From positions 62,001-126,000 of the forward strand of contig CAJMOB010000007.1 in NCBI GenBank assembly GCA_905214925.1: a DNA stretch of 64,000 bases. The letters are read 5' to 3'. This document shows, piece by piece, positions 61,333 through 64,000 of this stretch (its first letter is position 1; each line of letters begins with the position of its first letter). Both the position numbers and the translations under genes were made by a program. This DNA comes from Scybalomonas sp905214925 (GTDB taxonomy: Bacteria > Bacillota > Clostridia > Lachnospirales > Lachnospiraceae). Under the pieces are notes generated by a model. That model searched no databases. It was not told where the DNA came from and saw only the letters and a program-made list of their open reading frames with translations.

Positions 61333-61424
61333 TGTCGTTTTTATGGTAGAAAAAGTTGTCGATAAATTTTTGTCCTTTCGATCCGTCGTTTTGACAAAAT
61401 CCCTCCTATGAAGTTCGTTATAAT
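61333..61424 (+). promoter_or_regulatory. Spo0A-type promoter of spoIIE with 22-nt spacer
   Basis: TTGACA (61391-61396) and TATAAT (61419-61424) are both perfect but 22 nt apart, too far for ordinary sigma-A use. Bacillus spoIIE and spoIIG promoters have the same long spacing (21-22 bp) and need Spo0A~P. Upstream are 0A-box-like TGTCGTT (61333-61339) and TGTCGAT (61357-61363; one mismatch from TGTCGAA). A weaker CGTCGTT is next to the -35. Confidence 0.65.
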
Positions 61425-61519
61425 GCAGTACGAATGGATGATGAAAAACGATCCGATAGGATGTGTATTCGTTCTTACGAACATAGATGGAAAATAACGA
61501 AACGGGGGTAGAAAGCAAA

Positions 61520-63847
61520 ATGAAGCGAAATAACCAAAAACAGGTGAGAAGAGAAACAAAAAGAGAGTTTGTGGCAGAACAGGATTTTATGGGGACAAGC
61601 ACCCGTATGTTTTTAGGGATTTTAACAGGCCTTTGTAATTTTTCAGGAATTAATCCATTAGGGCCCTCTTTTTTTATGGCGGTGGGAGGAAAGCTCATGG
61701 AGAAAGTGGTGCTTTTTATCTGCATTATAGGAGGTATTTTTATTCGCTTAGGAACAGAACAGGCGATTCGATATGCTTGTATTATGGGAACGGCCTATAT
61801 CATTGATAAAATGATGGAAGGGCTTCATATGGAGTCCATACATAAAAAATCTGGAATTATGGGAATTGTAGTAGCAGGAGTCACGTTGATCCGATTGCTT
61901 TGGACGATAGATGATGGAAATGTCATTCTTAGTGCGGTGACAGAAGGAGCGATTTGCACCGGATTAGTTATTTTAGTTAATAAGGCTATGGAATATGAGA
62001 ACCATCGTCATGAAAAAATTGAACAAGAAGAATTAATGGGATGGATCTTGCTATGCGCTGGTATTTTATACGGAGTAACGATACCAAATCAATGGGAATT
62101 GCTTATAAAACAAGGGGCTGTGTTATTTTGTATTCTCTATAGCTCTTATCGATTCGGAATGGCAGAGGGAACATTATTTGGTATGATTTTAGGAGGGACA
62201 CTTTATTATTGTGGTTATCCTATGGAGTCATTATTTCAAGGGATTGCCCTCTATGCCTTATTTGGAATTGGATCTGGTATTTTGAGAAAAGCAGGACGAC
62301 TTGGAAGTATGCTTGGAATGGCATTTGTGTTTGGAATTTTTCTATGGGAGACTAATGGTTGGGAAAGTGGGGCTTGGAAAGGGCTTGTTCTTTCTATGAC
62401 ATTTTTTCTTGCTTTACCCAGAACCTTTCTACTACAAGCGAAACCGCAACAAAAGAGCGAATCAATGGAAGAGATGATATGGTTACAGACGAGAAATCAG
62501 TTAAGAGATTTTTCAGAGGCTTTTCGAAGAATTCGGACAACCTTAGTGAGTGTGCCAGAACAATGGCAGGGAGAACAACAAAGACAGAAAATTTTAGAGC
62601 ATACGGTTCAAAAGGTGTGCCAAGGCTGTGAATATAATGGATATTGCTGGGATAAAGAAGCAAGGCTTGCCTATGAGGAGGCAGGAGCTGTTTTAGAATT
62701 GGCAGAACAAAATGGAACAGTTGAAAATTTATCCCAATACCCTTTTTTTAGCCATTGTTTAAAACAAGAAGCCTTTTTGTCGGAAGTTCAACATGGATAT
62801 GAAATGAACAAGCTAGAAATGCTCTATAATGAGCGAATTATTGAAGGAAGAGAAGCTATGGCAGGGCAATTTCAGCAGATCTCAAATATGATTGAAGATC
62901 TCTTTCATGTGACTCATGAGTCTGTGGTCATTCCGCAAAAAGTGCAGATGAGAATTGTAGAGGAATTGAAAAAAAATCATGTGCAAATATCAGAGATTCT
63001 TGGTGTGGAAAATCAAGAGGGAAGAAAAGAAATTTATGTGACTGTCCACTCTGAAAAAGGAAGGATGCTCACAGTGAGAGAATTGGCAAGATGTTTATCA
63101 AAAGCCCTTGGATATCGTGTGCGTAGTAAGAGTGGGAATCGTACCATTGTTGGAAAAGTGTCTCAAAGCTATGGATTTTTAGAAGAGGCTGATTTTTATT
63201 ATTTGCAAGGAATGGCGAAAGTTAGCCGAAGAAGAGAGGATATCTCAGGGGATAATTTTTCAATTTTGGAATACGAACCTGGAAAACTTGCGATTATGTT
63301 AGCTGATGGTATGGGTAGTGGGCAACATGCCAACGATAAGAGCGAATTGTTAATAGAATTGCTAGAACGGTTACTAGAGGCTGGATTTTCAAAAGATGAC
63401 TCTTTAAGATTATTAAATTCTGTGTTAGTTACTCCGATTTCAGAGGCAAATTTCTCTACTCTTGATCTTTGTATGGTAGATTTATATGAGGGAAATTGTG
63501 TCTTTTGTAAAGTAGGGGCAGCGTCCTCTTTTATTAAACGAGGAAATCAAGTAGAAATGATAGAAGGAGGAGCGATTCCAGTAGGAATTTTTCCTAATTT
63601 AGAATATAATTCCTATGAGTGGCAAATACAAGATGGAGATATGATTTTTTTATTGTCAGATGGAGTGATGGAAGCGGTGCCAGCCGTTGACAAAGAAAAA
63701 TTTATAGCAGATGAAATTTTAAAGCTTGATTTATTAAACCCTCAAGAAGCGGCCACAAAGTTAATGGCAAGGGTGCAGGAGTTAGGAGGGAGAAGGAATC
63801 GAGATGATATTACCATTTTGACAGTTGGAATATGGAAGCGAGAATAA
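61520..63847 (+). CDS. spoIIE: Stage II sporulation protein E (SpoIIE phosphatase)
   Basis: 775-aa membrane phosphatase that dephosphorylates SpoIIAA to activate sigma-F in the forespore and interacts with FtsZ. About ten N-terminal membrane helices (about 25-300) precede a linker with a Cys cluster (VCQGCEYNGYCW, about 365). The PP2C domain (about 570-775) has DGMGSG (about 595), DLCMVDLYEG, LSDGVMEAV, and NRDDITILTVGIW. The start at 61520 is chosen because GGGGG lies 9-13 nt upstream; an in-frame ATG at 61487 has no site. It is monocistronic with a Spo0A-type promoter. Confidence 0.94.
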   Translation: MKRNNQKQVRRETKREFVAEQDFMGTSTRMFLGILTGLCNFSGINPLGPSFFMAVGGKLMEKVVLFICIIGGIFIRLGTEQAIRYACIMGTAYIIDKMMEGLHMESIHKKSGIMGIVVAGVTLIRLLWTIDDGNVILSAVTEGAICTGLVILVNKAMEYENHRHEKIEQEELMGWILLCAGILYGVTIPNQWELLIKQGAVLFCILYSSYRFGMAEGTLFGMILGGTLYYCGYPMESLFQGIALYALFGIGSGILRKAGRLGSMLGMAFVFGIFLWETNGWESGAWKGLVLSMTFFLALPRTFLLQAKPQQKSESMEEMIWLQTRNQLRDFSEAFRRIRTTLVSVPEQWQGEQQRQKILEHTVQKVCQGCEYNGYCWDKEARLAYEEAGAVLELAEQNGTVENLSQYPFFSHCLKQEAFLSEVQHGYEMNKLEMLYNERIIEGREAMAGQFQQISNMIEDLFHVTHESVVIPQKVQMRIVEELKKNHVQISEILGVENQEGRKEIYVTVHSEKGRMLTVRELARCLSKALGYRVRSKSGNRTIVGKVSQSYGFLEEADFYYLQGMAKVSRRREDISGDNFSILEYEPGKLAIMLADGMGSGQHANDKSELLIELLERLLEAGFSKDDSLRLLNSVLVTPISEANFSTLDLCMVDLYEGNCVFCKVGAASSFIKRGNQVEMIEGGAIPVGIFPNLEYNSYEWQIQDGDMIFLLSDGVMEAVPAVDKEKFIADEILKLDLLNPQEAATKLMARVQELGGRRNRDDITILTVGIWKRE

Positions 63848-63869
63848 GAAAAAGGAAGTATGATATGAC

Positions 63870-63898
63870 TTGTTATTTCAATAATATTTTAGTACAAT
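63870..63898 (+). promoter_or_regulatory. Possible sigma-A promoter for the gene at the right edge
   Basis: TTGTTA (63870-63875) and TACAAT (63893-63898), 17-nt spacer, about 70 nt before the last start codon in the window. Confidence 0.45.
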
Positions 63899-63967
63899 GG
63901 ATGAGAAGACGAATCACTATTAGAAAAAACTTAGAATGAAGAGAAATTGTAGGAAAAAGGAATTGAT

Positions 63968-64000
63968 ATGTACCATAGAGTGAAAAAATATTGCAAGCAA
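63968..64000 (+). CDS. 5' end of a gene, probably tRNA(Ile)-lysidine synthase
   Basis: Only 11 codons are in the window (MYHRVKKYCKQ), after an AAAAGGAATTG site. In Firmicutes spoIIE is commonly followed by tilS, whose product starts with a similar basic helix. This call rests mainly on that gene order. Confidence 0.4.
   Translation, partial: MYHRVKKYCKQ

Noticed and set aside
1..64000. CRISPR arrays, prophage, insertion sequences and rRNA genes
   Set aside because: Looked for on both strands; no spaced identical repeats, transposase, integrase or rRNA sequence was seen.

Overview
The window is a low-GC Firmicute chromosome segment, most like a Lachnospiraceae (Clostridia) genome. This rests on a sporulation block (yabP, yabQ, spoIIE, spoVT, spoVG, cwlD), an anaerobe-type set of small ferredoxins, a V-type ATPase, a paired glgC/glgD and the long (~396 aa) PRPP synthetase type seen in that family. 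No phage, IS element, CRISPR array or rRNA is visible. Genus assignment is not possible from the sequence alone.

Layout. 0.3-6 kb: an ABC-F ATPase, then gdpP-rplI-dnaB (c-di-AMP turnover, ribosomal protein L9, replicative helicase). 6-12 kb: short units for a MerR-like protein, a 56-aa ferredoxin, a DUF1858 protein, MecA, an unassigned small RNA, CwlD, TsaC/Sua5 and a low-molecular-weight phosphatase homologue that lacks its catalytic Cys. 12.4-21.2 kb: a nine-gene V-ATPase operon (H-I-K-E-C-F-A-B-D) whose c-ring carries the sodium-binding residues known from Enterococcus hirae. 21.2-25.1 kb: flavodoxin/ferredoxin protein, small membrane protein, DsbA-like oxidoreductase, LuxS, a TPR protein and an unknown. 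25.3-34.4 kb: a methyltransferase, a large exported protein, an SbcD/SbcC-like pair and a class A PBP. 34.5-39.7 kb (minus strand): prs, a dnaC/dnaI-type helicase loader, dnaD and murC, with a dense DnaA-box cluster between dnaD and murC. 40-42.7 kb: glgC-glgD-spoVG. 42.7-44.3 kb: motAB on the minus strand. 44.6-52.3 kb: a six-gene surface-polymer type cluster (VTC, DUF4956, CotH, glycosidase-like protein, HEAT-like protein, GT2). 52.3-64 kb: the conserved pth-mfd-prsA-spoVT-hup-rqcP-yabP-yabQ-divIC-tRNA-Met-spoIIE block, ending in the first codons of a gene that is probably tilS.

In Bacillus subtilis, gdpP-rplI-dnaC lies just left of oriC and pth-mfd-...-spoIIE just right of it. Here both blocks fall in one 64 kb window with most genes on the plus strand, so this is probably origin-proximal DNA in a rearranged order.

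The two observations most worth following are (i) a dispersed intergenic repeat family of about 35-90 nt (hairpin with GAGAAG...CTTCTC arms followed by CATCGTT, sometimes preceded by a second hairpin), with about 12 copies between genes, and (ii) the VTC-DUF4956-CotH-glycosidase-like-HEAT-GT2 gene cluster, in which the glycosidase-like protein seems to have lost both expected catalytic glutamates.
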